Made by a program: the position numbers and the translations under genes. From Limnephilus marmoratus (taxonomy: Eukaryota > Arthropoda > Insecta > Trichoptera > Limnephilidae), in NCBI GenBank assembly GCA_917880885.1, contig OU862927.1:37847571-37911570 (forward strand): a stretch of 64,000 nt of DNA, in the 5' to 3' direction. The first letter of the stretch is position 1; each line of letters begins with the position of its first letter. Below, piece after piece: positions 10,600-21,728 of this stretch. The notes under the pieces were generated by a model. The model searched no databases. It worked only from the letters and a program-made list of their open reading frames with translations, and was not told where the DNA came from.

Positions 10600-10922
10600 C
10601 GAATCCAGGGTCTTATGCGTAGGTCAATAGTGAGAAAGGTAGACTGTGGAAGGTCAATGTGTAAACGGGGGTCTGCAGGCTTGGATTTGGTAAAAAAAAA
10701 TGAAAAACACAACACTGCTTTGAAAGCTGACAGCTCAATATTTTGTCACCATGAAAATTGTTTTTGTTTGGAAACTGATGGAACGAATTACTATGAGAAT
10801 GGAAGGAAACAAAAGAACCAGATGACGTGAATAATGATTAGAAAATAAACTGTTCGAAACGCGATGCACTGTTCGGAGCTCGATTTTTGAACTGTTGCTT
10901 CCTCGAGTAACAAAAGCGGACT
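10600..10922 (-). promoter_or_regulatory. Jockey 5' leader, probable internal promoter
   Basis: About 323 bases between the element 5' end and the ORF1 ATG, nearly identical in copy A (5533-5855). The transcript would start at or next to the CAGTC-like initiator at the very 5' end, as known for Jockey relatives. I could not identify a convincing downstream promoter element, so the promoter call is inference from the family and the terminal motif. Confidence 0.35.
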
Positions 10923-11300
10923 GGAATAGAAAGTTCATTAAAACGTGGTATTTATGCTAGCCAGGGGCAAGTCCGTTTGCGAGATGCCGACGGAAGTGGC
11001 TCCATCTCTTAATGAAATCTAAAATTAGAAATCACAGTGGTAAGAATTTAGGAAAAAAAAAAAAAAAAAAAAAAAAATTACAATTGTTAACTTTCACCAG
11101 TACAAAATAATCGTGACAAGCAGTGGCGTCGTCGCCGCGGAACGGAATAGAAAGTTCATTAAAACGTGGTATTTATGCTAGTCAGGGGCAAGTCCGTTTG
11201 CGAGATGCCGACCGAAGTGGCTCCATCTCTTAATGAATTCTAAAATTAGAAATCACAATGGTAAGAATTTAAGAAATAGAATTACAATGGTTAAAGCGAA
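10923..11300. repeat. S units after copy B, including an unoccupied one
   Basis: The right part of the copy B S unit with its A run (about 11052-11076) is followed by a complete S unit that has no LINE insertion: it reads through GGAATAGAAAGTTCATT at about 11145-11160. The uninserted unit has about five differences in its right half and, instead of the A run, AAGAAATAGAATTACAATGG. It serves as the empty site for the LINE insertion. Confidence 0.7.
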
Positions 11301-11418
11301 TTTAGTCAATATAAATCAAAATGGTTTACCACGAGCTCGCATTACTATATACTTAGACATGGTTTTTTAGCTCTATTAATAATAAATGAATTTTACACAT
11401 CTACCGGATCTGCCGGAC

Positions 11419-11462
11419 CTGCCCTGATGATGGACACTGCAACGATGTCCGAAACGTTGGCT
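11419..11462 (+). ncRNA. Hammerhead-ribozyme-like motif, Penelope type
   Basis: CTGATGA (11424-11430), a GGACA/TGTCC stem II with a loop of about nine bases, GAAA, then palindromic ACGT and U at the cleavage position. GCC before the core can pair with GGC after it. It is identical in the core to the minus-strand copy at 838-882, and the two copies point in opposite directions around the LINE pair. No Penelope protein remains beside either copy. Confidence 0.6.
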
Positions 11463-11819
11463 AAAGAAGGAGGTAGCGCAACACGGCACAACACCCCAAA
11501 AACATATAACGAAAATACTTTAAACAGTGTTAATATTTTTGGCTGAAAAATTGGATCTTCGGGGTAAAAATTGGCAATCACTGAAAAAGGTTCGGTCGGC
11601 CGAAGTCAAAAACCTCAGGCTTTTGGCCTCCGTCAAGTATAATACACCAAAAAATTTGAACTTTCTCATTTGATGCACGGCAAGATGTTTAATTTTACTG
11701 GACCGTTATATTATTAAAGCTCGGGGGTTTGGGCCCTTTATGAAAAACTTTATCAAAATCGCGACCCAGTGTCAAAGTAGTGTTCTTTATTTACTGTTCT
11801 TTATTTCGAAATGTTAATA

Positions 11820-12105
11820 CTTAAATTAGTTTTAAGTCTCTAACTTTAAGTCACAGTTGTAAATATGTATGTCATTAAGCCCTTAGTTTTAAGTCAACTA
11901 TCATAAGTCTTAGTCATAAGTAACAAGCTGTAAGTCTTAGATGTACTCACTAGCTACAAGTCTTAGATATAAGTCACTAGTTATTTATATATTTATCAAT
12001 TTTATTATATTATATTTACTTGTACAGCGCTCTTGATGTGATTTCTAACAAAAACGGCGTTAAATAAATTAGCCCAGTAGTATTATTATTATTTTAAATT
12101 ATCAC
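11820..12105 (+). repeat. LINE 3'-UTR-like tail with ATT repeats
   Basis: An irregular series of TAAGTC-type hexamers (11830-11985) leads into a sequence around 12020-12100 (TACAGCGCTCTTGATG, then GGCGTTAAATAAATTAG) that ends in an ATT trinucleotide run. This resembles the 3' UTR and tail of insect LINEs. No coding part is attached, so it is probably a heavily 5'-truncated copy. Confidence 0.4.
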
Positions 12106-13065
12106 ATTTGAACTTTCATAAACAACAAAGATTTCCTCCGATTTTATTCTGCTGTAAGTTAGTTGTATTTGGAGAATTCTGTTTGAATATTTGGTAACAG
12201 GGTTATCCATTCTAAGGGTAAAATTATGTATTCGTTTCTCATAAAGCAATATCCAAACAGGATTGATTTGGTTATCCCCGTGTTATCCTTGTATCGTATC
12301 CCGAGTTAGGCTAATATATTCTTCTGTATCCTTCTTTATCCATTTAGTCATCCCTTCGAGGGCCCTTTTTCCGTTTGTTAAAAAAATTCGAGAGAGTGGA
12401 TTAAATACCCTTTCGGATTGGGTTATTTTGGGTTATTTCCCCAGAGTGCAAGATAATCTATTTGTGATTGGTTTTGGTGAAAGATTCAAAATTGAAACAT
12501 TGCATGAAGAAGTTACTGTAACTCACACACAAAAGTAGCTTGCTTCTGAAATACTTTCTTTCCACTCTCCAATCATCTTTTCTATATGAATACAGCTCAA
12601 GGGTCCCAACTGCCAGGAGCCAGTGGGACTTTGTCATCCTCCATTAGCTGATTGAAAGATGGGATCCTTCAGTTGAAATCAATAATGCCGCATTGAGCAA
12701 GCTCTTCCAATCTTTATTCGTCTCGATCAACAGTCTTTATCTCAACCTTGGATTAATTTTTTTTATACGCTTTACAAATATAAGACTAAAAACGTCCCGA
12801 TAAACTACTTTTTAGCAGTTTGTCTAACGGGTTCTTTATATTAAAGATCTTATTATAGTGAGTTAATAGTTACATTTTTACAATTATATACCTAAAATAA
12901 ATTTACAAATTTTACAGAAATATAGAGAAAAGAAAAATTTTGAAAACAGTCTTTAGAATAATTTGTCATTGTAGCTAATACAAATTAATTCTTTCCGTAA
13001 GCCAAGTCTTTAGTAGATTCAACAATTGTTTGTTTTTTCACCAATTTGAATGCAAATGGTCAGAT
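12106..13065. other. No gene seen
   Basis: AT-rich sequence without a convincing frame. Short stretches near 12470-12680 resemble scattered pieces of the SINE-A body (GTTGGGACCCTTGAG-type, minus strand), too eroded to delimit. Confidence 0.4.
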
Positions 13066-13069
13066 TCTA

Positions 13070-13440
13070 CGTGATTTGGTATCGTTTTATGGAATGGAAG
13101 CATGGACGCTTACTGAAAAACTGATAAGGTGACTTTAGGCATTCGAGATGTGAATCTACAGAAGAATACTCAAAATAAGCTGGATGGGCAGAGTTACAAA
13201 TGAAGATTTTATGGTTTGGATGAATAAATAAAAAGAAGTTATTAAAACGATAAAAATTCGAAAACTTCAATACCTAGGACATGTGATGAGACATTCAGAG
13301 AAGTACAAGATCTTGCATCTCATAATGCAGAAGATGGAGAACATCATGGCTGAAAAACCAGACACAGTGTCAGCATGGCCAACATGATAGCCAACATCCA
13401 TTGAACGGACAGCGCACGAGAAGAAGATTAGGTCGACACC
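13070..13440 (+). pseudogene. LINE C-terminal fragment, decayed
   Basis: Translating past stops gives FYGMEAWTL, then a segment with YRRILKISWMGRVTNED and LQYLGHVMRHSEKY. This is the region downstream of the RT core in many insect endonuclease/RT LINEs. It has several in-frame stops and an internal deletion before the AEKP segment. It ends in CGCACGAGAAGAAG, matching the Arg-rich end of the longer copy at 37015-37430. Both are dead 3' ends of one family, which I cannot assign to a clade with certainty. Confidence 0.75.
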
Positions 13441-13827
13441 TATTAGGGTGACGGGAGTAGGAATAAGAATGAAACGGGGAAGAAGTTGGCTTGGGAAGTC
13501 GCTTCACAACGTTGAATAATTGAAGTGTGCTTTTATGAGCTTTTTATTAACAACCTGTAGCGGTTTTACGTGGAATTTTGTAAGTCACAAAATATTTTCG
13601 TTATTTCACTACCAGTTTTTCTTTTTCAACAATTATAATCGATTTGATAGTGTTTGTGAATAATCTGAGAATTATACCAGAGAGTGGGTATACGTTTGCG
13701 TATAACTGCATACTAAAATCAAATTTAGATTTTTCGGAAATGTCTGACGCAACTGATCGATCGATATATTTATTTATCGTGTATGGCGTCGCGAAACTAC
13801 TGCTCTACTTTATTAATTGTGTTTAAG

Positions 13828-14400
13828 TGCTGCAGAGCCAAGCCAAGCCCTATGCAACATTAGAAAGACAAGTCCCGAAACGACGTCAACCGCTAGTTTT
13901 ATACGGGACGATTAAGTTTGTGTGCATTCGCAAAACCTGATGGACAGTGTTAGTCAATGGTTCAAATCTGGGCTTCTGGAACATAAGACAAGCCCAGATT
14001 GGAGTACAAGAACAAGGACTAACCCGTTGCAGTTTGCGCCACACGTCTCCAGGTTTTGGATGCTTAAACTTCACAATATTAATATTTAAAATGATATATT
14101 GAAGTTCACAATAATAAAGATTGTAATACGAATTCGCAATATTTCTTCCACAGTTGTTTGTTATAGATAGTCCGACCTATATCATTTTGCACTGACAGCT
14201 CTCTTCAACGATACTATCACCTCTCAAAGATGGTATTTTTCTTGCAACAATTGCATCAGTCATGGTGACGTGTTCAGGAAGGAAAGTTTAGGCAGATGGA
14301 AAAATTTCAGGATTTTATTGACTTATGCTTTCCACCAAGTCTTTGCGAATGCTTACCTATCAATCCCGTACATATTGCGTGAACACTATATTGTAATATT
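13828..14400. repeat. Dispersed repeat R1, unclassified
   Basis: About 570 bp with clear similarity to 59930-60440: shared blocks include CTGCAGAGC, CAAAACCTGATGGA, a matching CAGATTGGA block and TTTCTTGCAACAATT. No protein, terminal inverted repeat or tRNA head is recognisable. Order and orientation of blocks are the same in both copies, with small indels. Confidence 0.6.
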
Positions 14401-15645
14401 TTATCATTTATATTTCAACCTAGACAGCAAGAGAATTAGAAAAAAACCACCTAGTATCTAAATTTCTCCAACCCCTAAAACAGGTAAAATTCTTCTCCCC
14501 TAAAGATAGGCTGTCTTGTAAAGAGGGTCCGCCCGTGGGACGGTTGGCAAGGCCGATGATTTATTCCCAATGCCACCAGCCTAACTTAATAAGAGGCATC
14601 CCTCGCTACGGGGGTGGTGTACGTACAGGTTTCGATGTAGTACAGCCTTTGCAGCCTTCTCGGCCGGGGAACGACAAAATAAGGGTTGAAATTACTTAGA
14701 GGAATTTAAGCGGTAGGTTTGCACTCAATTTTACGGGCGGTGAAAATCGAATTGGTAAATTAATGGGTGTTGTTAAAATATTATGAGAACTTAGCCTTCA
14801 ACTTTAAGTACGTAGAAGGAACGTCGCTAGTAGAAATCTATGAATAAGGAATTCAAAATATATATTTTTTTAAAATAGTATTTCACCTTCTAACTTCAGT
14901 ACCAGTATTTTTTTATAATTGTTGTTTTCATTGCTTAAATAAATTTCACGTTTTTAATTCAAAACGATCGAAATGTGGCGAGGTACACATGACGTCATAA
15001 ATACCTCGATTTTGGCAATAAACAGTAAGTTCAATTTTGGAGGCGGATATGGGTACAGCAGCCTCGGGGGTATTTAATAACTATTTAACGGATAACCAAC
15101 ATCTTTGCTATAGCAGGGTGCCCGGGTTCATGGGGTGAAGTTTGTCCGAGTCTTGGCGTTGGGTGCGTCTGACTGGTTGAGGGAGACCTTATGACCTCTT
15201 CAGCGGGGCGCTCTCGGAATATCAGCTCCTAACCGTCTCGAGCCAGTGAAAATATGGCATCCGTAATTTTAGTATGGTGTGATGCTGAAGGTAGTGGGAA
15301 GGGGAAGGAGATGTGGAAAATGTACCTGGCTATCCAGATGTAGTCATCAAACACGGCTACACGAGTTGGGAGCAGTTGGGACTCTTGTGTTATATTCAGA
15401 TATAAAAGTTATATTATGTGCAAGTAGGTATCTTTAGCGTTTCTTTGCTAAGCCGAATGCACGTATAAGTATGTCGTATTTTGTGATTGCCGCATGCTAC
15501 TTCGGAGGTCGAAATTATTAGTAAAAATAAGTTTACAGCGGATTTTCACTCAAGATGCCTTGAGATATAAGTATACCGACTTTGGCTGTACGGCCGTATA
15601 TCCTCTTTGCATACTTACTTGAAGAAAACATCTCCTAAACTTTCG
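14400..15645. other. No gene; fragment of SINE-B at 15050-15245
   Basis: No coding signal. 15050-15245 matches the head half of SINE-B in plus orientation (GGATAACCAACA, GTGCCCGG and CTCTCGGAATAT, shared with 57150-57280). 15250-15410 holds rearranged scraps of the SINE-A body. A GC-richer stretch at 14515-14690 is unexplained. Confidence 0.45.
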
Positions 15646-15720
15646 GCCGGACCAATTATTGCCGGACCAACTGTCGCCGGACCAAATGTCACCGGACCAA
15701 CTGTCATGGAACCAATAATC
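15646..15720. repeat. 15 bp minisatellite, five units
   Basis: Five consecutive 15 bp units of the type GCCGGACCAACTGTC, without spacers: 15646, 15661, 15676, 15691 and 15706. The last is the most diverged. Because 15 is a multiple of three, the minus strand reads as a WSGDS-like pentapeptide repeat, but nothing around it supports a real protein. Confidence 0.85.
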
Positions 15721-16199
15721 TAATTTATACAAGGAAACTTACTTATTCAGAATCAGAATTTGTTCATCATTATGATTTTTTTTATGCAAAATATGTTTTA
15801 CTCGTGTTTGTAATTATTGTACTGAAGCGGCGTCACTTTTTTTACGTAAAAATAATTATATTGAGCTCGACTACGTACATTTTCTTGTAGTGGGGTTATT
15901 TATTACATGGGGTTTCATACAGAAAAGGCTATTTCTACGCCAGGTGTGATACTTATTTCTGGTTGTAAATATCTTAGAATGATGATTTTATACAGTTGGT
16001 AGTTAGTTTATGGACACTTTAGATATAACGTGGATTTCCAAAGTCATCATCATATTATTATCATCGTACAACGTTAAAGTGAAAATGTGTGAATTGTTTG
16101 TAATGCTTCGCCAGATTTTTTATGGAAAAAGTTTTTGAAGCGAAAACTTCTTTAGCACCCTTATGATTTGAAACTCGATGAAACGAAAAAGCGACACTA

Positions 16200-16375
16200 A
16201 GACGAGACAAACACGTACATCTACAGGGCTTAGCCTGCGAGAGAATGAGTCAGTATAATCGGTCTCCCTTTGCAGTGCAGTGCTTCGTAGCCTCCCCACT
16301 CTTGTCTACTTTAGTTTTCTGAAGGTTTCTCTTTTACCCTGTGTGAACTATACACATGTTTGTTTTTAAAACTGA
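16200..16375. repeat. Dispersed repeat R2, unclassified
   Basis: Contains GACAAACACGTACATCTACA and TTAGCCTGCGAGAGAATGAG, matched at 52995-53055, and a second part (GTGCTTCGTAGCC to GTGTGAACTATACAC) matched at 59710-59825. I see no coding capacity. It may be the end of a larger element whose pieces lie at these three places. Confidence 0.5.
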
Positions 16376-16696
16376 ATCACTTATTTTAAATAGTTAATAG
16401 GTAAAATAACTATAAATATGTTTTGACCAATGCTGTAGCAATGAGATCCCTGAAGCGTATGTGTGGTAAAACCATGTATCATGTAAAACCATGATCGGGA
16501 CCTGAAATAGAGACCCTCCGATGATTTGGTCATGTTGAGCGAATGAACGAATAAATGAGTGTGAGGAGAATATATGGTGCAAATGTGAATGGTGAAAGTA
16601 GTCGGGGATGCCCGAGAAAGACATGGCACAATCAAGTGAATAAGATATTTGAGTCGGGCCTTATCAAGAGTCAGCATAATAAAAGAGTATGTATGA

Positions 16697-18026
16697 ATCA
16701 AAATCAAAATCAAAATCAAAATCAAAATCATTTATTGTACAAAATTAACATTTAGTACAAAAGGTATAACTTATAGGTACCTATATCCTATTTCTTCCAG
16801 TTAACCTAACATGTTGTACAGATTTGAACACACAAAATATAAAAGTGGTGTAATACAAAGGGAATTTGTTTTAATTTTTTATATAAACGTAAACATAAAA
16901 CAGTTGTACCTATGTGAGGTATTCACTTAATGTGTAATGAGACCTGTTCAGGAGGAATGTTTTTAGTGATGACTTAAATCTGAGTGTATCTTGTATTTGT
17001 TTAATGTCGTGTGGAAGGTTGTTGTATACTTTAATGGCCATGTAAAAGGGTCCTTTTTGGAAAATTGTTTTGTTTGCTCTTGGTATTGATAAATTTTCTG
17101 TAAACCTTGTAGCGTGTTTATGTGTAGAGTTTTTTTGTGGAAACTTTTCTGGAGATGATCGCACTAACATGCATAACTCTATTGTATATATGTCGGTGAC
17201 TAAGAATTTTCAATTTTTTAAATATAGGTCTACATGAATCCCGATTAGCAGAGTTTGTCATTTTTCTTATACATCTTTTTTGGATGATAAAAACATCTTT
17301 GGAGTTTACTGAGTTTCCCCAAAAGATAATTCCGTATTTTATTATTGAATATACATAACCATAGTATGCGGCCATTACCGATTCGATGTTTAATATATTT
17401 CTCAGTGTACCTAGAACGAAAGAAAAGCTACTGATTTTGGCTACTATTTTGGATACATGTTCTTTCCAGTTTATATTTGCATCTAGTTGTATTCCCAGCA
17501 GTGAACAAGTTTGGGAAGGTTCGATAATATTATTATTGAAGTTTACATTTATGTTTATAGGTGTAGCTTGCACTGGACCAAATTGTAAAACTTGAGTTTT
17601 GTTAGTGTTGAGTGACAGATTTTGTGATAACAGCCAATTTGCTATTGATTGACAAGTCTCGTTAATATGTTTATTAAATTCGTCAACGTCTTCATTACAT
17701 TCAAACAACAAAGCAGTGTCATCAGCAAACATTGAACATTCTGTGCCAGCAATAATTGGAAGTTCGTTTATGTATATAAGGAACAGGGGGGGCCCAAGAA
17801 TGCTTCCTTGAGGCACACTCTTGTTGATTGTTCTCCATTTGGATTCTACCATGTACTGCATCATTTTTTCGTCAATGTTTGAAATTTGAACTTTTTGTTT
17901 ACGATTTATTAGGTACGATTCAAACCATTTTAATGCTAAACCTCTTATACCGACGTGTTCAAGTTTAATTAGAAGAAGCTGTATGAGACAATGTATGATG
18001 TGAGTGAGGCATAGAGTGTGTGCCAA
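16697..18026 (-). pseudogene. 5'-truncated CR1/Jockey-group LINE with TGATTT tail
   Basis: The RT half of a LINE. The larger frame (17118-18026) shows SVPQGSILGPPLF, FADDTALLF and WKEHVSKIV, followed by the thumb region with IIKYGIIFWGN. It continues in a second frame (16910-17170) to a typical C-terminal end with YNNLPHDIKQI. The endonuclease and the first RT motif are missing, and at least one frameshift separates the two pieces near 17120-17170. The 3' UTR ends in about five or six TGATTT repeats (16697-16733 on the plus strand as AATCAA), a microsatellite tail that marks this as the true 3' terminus. A related C-terminal piece is at 45482-45890. Confidence 0.85.
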
Positions 18027-18399
18027 GACAGTTTGGCGGTCCGTCTTCTCTGCCTACCCCTTCGGGAAACGGCGTGATGGTTAGTTAGTTGATAATATTT
18101 TGACCAACAATAAAAAAATAGACATAACTTAGATTGGGGTGTTTCAATATCTATTCGAATCCGTGCGTACGTCCGTCGCTCTTAGAGACACCGACACCCG
18201 AAATTCCTAACCACCCCTTGTACAATTTTCCTTCTCAAAAAACTCTCCAAATAGCATAGATGACATAGGCCGTGAATGAATATCCTCAGGACCTCCTGTG
18301 TGGAACCAAACATCATAACGTACGTCTACCAGATGACCTAATCGAAAGTATAATAAGATCTTTATTTTCTGACTTCTTCCTTGCGCTGTCCCAACTCTT

Positions 18400-18920
18400 T
18401 GCCTAGGTATGCTATTGGGGTCGGCTCTTCTCGTTCTCAGGTTGTAGTTTCTTCAGTTCCTAGTATCGCCTTCATCCAGGCCTTTTCTCTGAAGTATTTT
18501 CGAGCATTGAGTCATCCAGGAGTTCTTTGGTCTTCCTCTGGATGACTGTCGATGAAACTCCATAGACATTGCCTGTTCACTGTGTGGTCTGATGGTCTTC
18601 GTCGTATGTGCCCATATCATCTCAACTGTCATTCCTTCAGCTTACTGTTTGTGTCTGTGACACCCAGGCTACCACGAATGCGTGAGCTTTTAATCTTATC
18701 TTTTAGTGGCACTCTTGCCGACCATCTAAGCATCAGCATTTCTGCTTTTTCGAGTTGCGTAGAGTAGGAGTTGTACATAGCCCAGCATGGAGCCATATAT
18801 TATCGCGGGTCTAACAATAGTCTGGTATATCTTTCCTTTAAATTTTATAGACATTTTGCGGTCACACAATATTCCTGATTTTATTTCCACTATTTTCCAC
18901 GAGATCTTTATTTCCATTCA
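18400..18920 (-). pseudogene. RTE-type LINE C-terminal fragment
   Basis: Minus-strand translation gives KFKGKIYQTIVRPAIIYGS followed by remnants of the AEM-LRW and LRWYGH region of RTE-clade LINEs, broken by indels. It aligns along nearly its whole length with the better copy at 41885-42410. It ends near 18400 in TGCGCTGTCCCAACTC, which is also shared. It is not functional. Confidence 0.75.
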
Positions 18921-20450
18921 TATGTATTAATGTAACGAACTTTGAATTATTTGTCTTATCCCTACCGAGGGCTCACTAAAATAATCTAGAAAATTGTGTA
19001 AAATCATCTTAAATATTCCAAGAGAGCAACAAAAGGTTTCCTTTGTAAGAAATCCTTTGAGGTGCCATACAAAAAGTTTTCTCGAAATTCTCATTCAAAA
19101 CATTGTGTGGAATCTACCCACGGGTGAACGCGGTCCCTACTTGTCAATAGAAATATCACTCCATTATCCATCCATCACCCAGCCATGTATCTATTTTGGA
19201 AATAAAAGAAAAATTTCGAAAGTAAAAAACAGCCATGTTTTCTGGGAAATTATTCAATGAGGCTCTGATGAAGCCTGAAAATGAAGGATTGATTTGACAA
19301 TCGTATATTATTTAATAAGAAAGTGGGTTATATTTTTAATGGATTTCGCGTGGTGATTGTGTTCAATGATTCGTACCTAGTTTTGTATGTAAGCCTTTTA
19401 AGGTGATCCACTAGTCCTGAAGAAATTCGACAACGAAACCACTCCTCTTTTTGGGAGGGATTTAAAAATACTTAAGAAAATGTAAATGTTGGAGGAGGCA
19501 TTTTAGTGTTGTTTTTCATAGGTTGATTTTGTAAAGGCCTGCAAAAAATATTAATATTAACTCCTGTTTACGCATTGTTTAGGCAAATTGAAAATCTATT
19601 GCACGGAACCAAGCGACGTGGAGACTAAAGACTTCCACACACCTCCGCATCTGGGAGGAGACTAAATGTGACTAGCGCTATCAGACCTTTTGCAGATGGC
19701 ATAAGGTTGAAATTCGCAGTTTGGTAACGCCTTTTTTAATCCATTGGAAAAATATATCGCCCAAATTCATGCTTTATTTTATTTTGTGAAGTTCAGGTAT
19801 AAATTTTTTTTTTTTGCAATTATTATTTAAAAAAACTGATTTTGCATTATACCGCATTATACCATATTTATCCGAAAGGGGGTTTATAATTAGGAGATTT
19901 TCACTTGAAAGTGTTTTTTTATAGACCTTATTCTTATTTTTTTTTCTAGGTTTATTAAAAGACTTTTTTAAAGACCAAGATGTGTTCTACTCGCAGTATT
20001 TTTTGCTGCTACTTACTACTGTCGTTTGCGTGACCCATTTCGTCCGGTTTCATACAAATCTTAATTTTGGCTATAAAATCAAAATACCCAAATAAACTGA
20101 AAAATTATTTTTGCTAAATAAAAAATATGATGAAAAATAAAAATTAATAACATAAATCATTTTGATAGGTGTAAATTTAAATTACAAATGACCTTTTTAC
20201 GCCGGAAAAAATGTCGTTTATAATATTAAAATTACTTCCAAAAAAACGCGTTTTTGAAGATGTTTTATTTTATTTTAAAATAAATAAAGTGAAATTGTTT
20301 TGTTAAATTTTTAAATATAGAGTATTGTATTTATTTGCAGGAAAGCCCGATATGAACTATTCTTATTGTTAAGAACGCTCCTTTTGCTGGTAAATATATT
20401 AAATCAAAAATATTTTTTTGGATTTGTTCAAATATTATTTTATTATATTA
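18921..20450. other. No gene seen
   Basis: AT-rich, no convincing frame or repeat boundary. At 19418-19443 CTGAAGA is followed by GAAACC, superficially like a hammerhead core, but no stem II can form. 19918-19985 shares scattered similarity with 51925-52015. Confidence 0.4.
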
Positions 20451-20700
20451 CTAGCTTTTCCCGCGGCTTCACTCGCATGGTGTAAGTGTTCCCACTCCGC
20501 CTACTCCACCCCCCCCCCCCCTCTCCCCCTCCACCTCTCCTCCTCACCCCCTCTCCCCCTCCCCCTCTCTCTTCCTCCCTCCCCCCCCATCCCCCCTCCC
20601 TCCCCCTCCCCCACCCCCTCCCCGCTCCCCCCTCCCCCCCAAACCCTCACCCCCATTTCTCCCTCCCTCCCGCTTTCCATACATTCAGTTTCAAACCTCG
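20450..20700. repeat. Insect repeat end followed by a C/T-rich tract
   Basis: 20450-20500 (CTAGCTTTTCCCGCGGCTTC) matches 59212-59275 and, inverted, about 61265-61292. This motif is widespread as a repeat border in insect genomes. Behind it, 20505-20680 is almost pure C/T with very few G, so the minus strand is a string of G runs. The Pro/Ser-rich frames across it are composition artefacts. Confidence 0.7.
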
Positions 20701-21728
20701 CGTGCCACCAATAGCAATTTTTTTATTCAAATTTCATAATGCCAGTCGTTCGAAAGTTATGCGCTTAGCAACACATTCAGCGATTCATTTTTATATTATG
20801 GATAATGGGTGGATGTTTGGAATTTTATCCCTAGGTTTTCTAAGGGTTTAAGATTTTCCAGTCCTTGTTTTCTCCAACAAAAGAGACCAGCTGCCTTTGT
20901 TCAATGGACCAACTTTGTTCACAAATTTTTCAAATCGCTAAAATTAAATTTCCGCCCAAGAAAGGGCTAATTGACCAACAAAACCGCAATCTGAAACTTA
21001 TAATTTTGTTGAATCCGTTAAAGTTTCAAACTTTACTAATGGCTGCGAACGGTTTGTTTTGTAATTGTCTGGGGCCACTTTTCTCCGGCCCTTCCTACCG
21101 TCATAACGGCTCCTGTCCAAACCTTCCTTCCTCATCCTACGATAAACCAGGCCTAAAACACCCCATCAAAACTTACCCCGGAGTGCCCTAAAGTAGTAAG
21201 CGGACCTACAATCGACGTCAATCAAAGTGTAGGTGGGAAAGTTCTGACGATGAGTCAATTATTTGTTTCTAACTCGATAATATTGTACTTTATTTGTGTC
21301 TGTGGGGGCATGATTGCAATGGAAAATCAAATGTGAGCAGTTAGTACGTTCAAGTTTATTAAAGAATATTCAACAAACATAATTTATTTGTATAGTAGAG
21401 ATTATTTAATGATAATCGGAATGATGATCGGAAAAAAATATTAAATATTAAGCCGGAACGGGAAATGGACGTGTGACTCTGCGTCACTTAGTTTCGTGAA
21501 ATCAATTTTAAATTTCCGTTTTATTACAATGAACAATGCGTAAAAGAGTAATTAATATTTTTTACAGGCTTTTACGAATACAACCAAAAAAAAATCTCAA
21601 ATACCTCTTCCAACCTTTCCAAAAGCCTTTTCTCAAATATTTTTTAACTCTTCCCATGAAGGGCGTGAATTTCGATTTCGATTTTTTCCTGGACTATTGG
21701 ATCGCCTTGCGCCGAATTATCTCATCGT
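20701..21728. other. No gene seen
   Basis: Frames of around 90-110 codons occur but show no recognisable motif or favourable composition. Nothing else was identified. Confidence 0.35.

Larger units (their letters stand above)
6091..10922 (-). mobile_element. Jockey-type LINE, copy B (intact)
   Basis: About 4.83 kb, flanked by GGAATAGAAAGTT at 6078-6090 and 10923-10935, the same target as copy A. ORF1 and ORF2 are both open over their full length, and the 3' UTR ends in a short ATA-rich tail rather than long poly-A. The 5' end on the minus strand reads (C)AGTCCGC, which resembles an arthropod initiator (TCAGT); Jockey-type LINEs are known to use internal promoters. Full length, intact frames and about 99% protein identity to its neighbour suggest a young copy with the coding capacity to move. 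Confidence 0.92.

Noticed and set aside
785..11515. A single 10.7 kb DNA transposon with these inverted repeats as TIRs
   Set aside because: The repeats are hammerhead-type Penelope units, the interior is LINEs on satellite-like units, and no transposase or target duplication is seen.
19418..19443. Hammerhead-like CTGAAGA ... GAAACC
   Set aside because: No stem II can form between the two core parts and no Penelope sequence is nearby.
20418..20851. Overlapping Pro/Ser/Leu-rich frames
   Set aside because: They exist only because the tract is nearly pure C/T; two frames are open at once and no motif is present.
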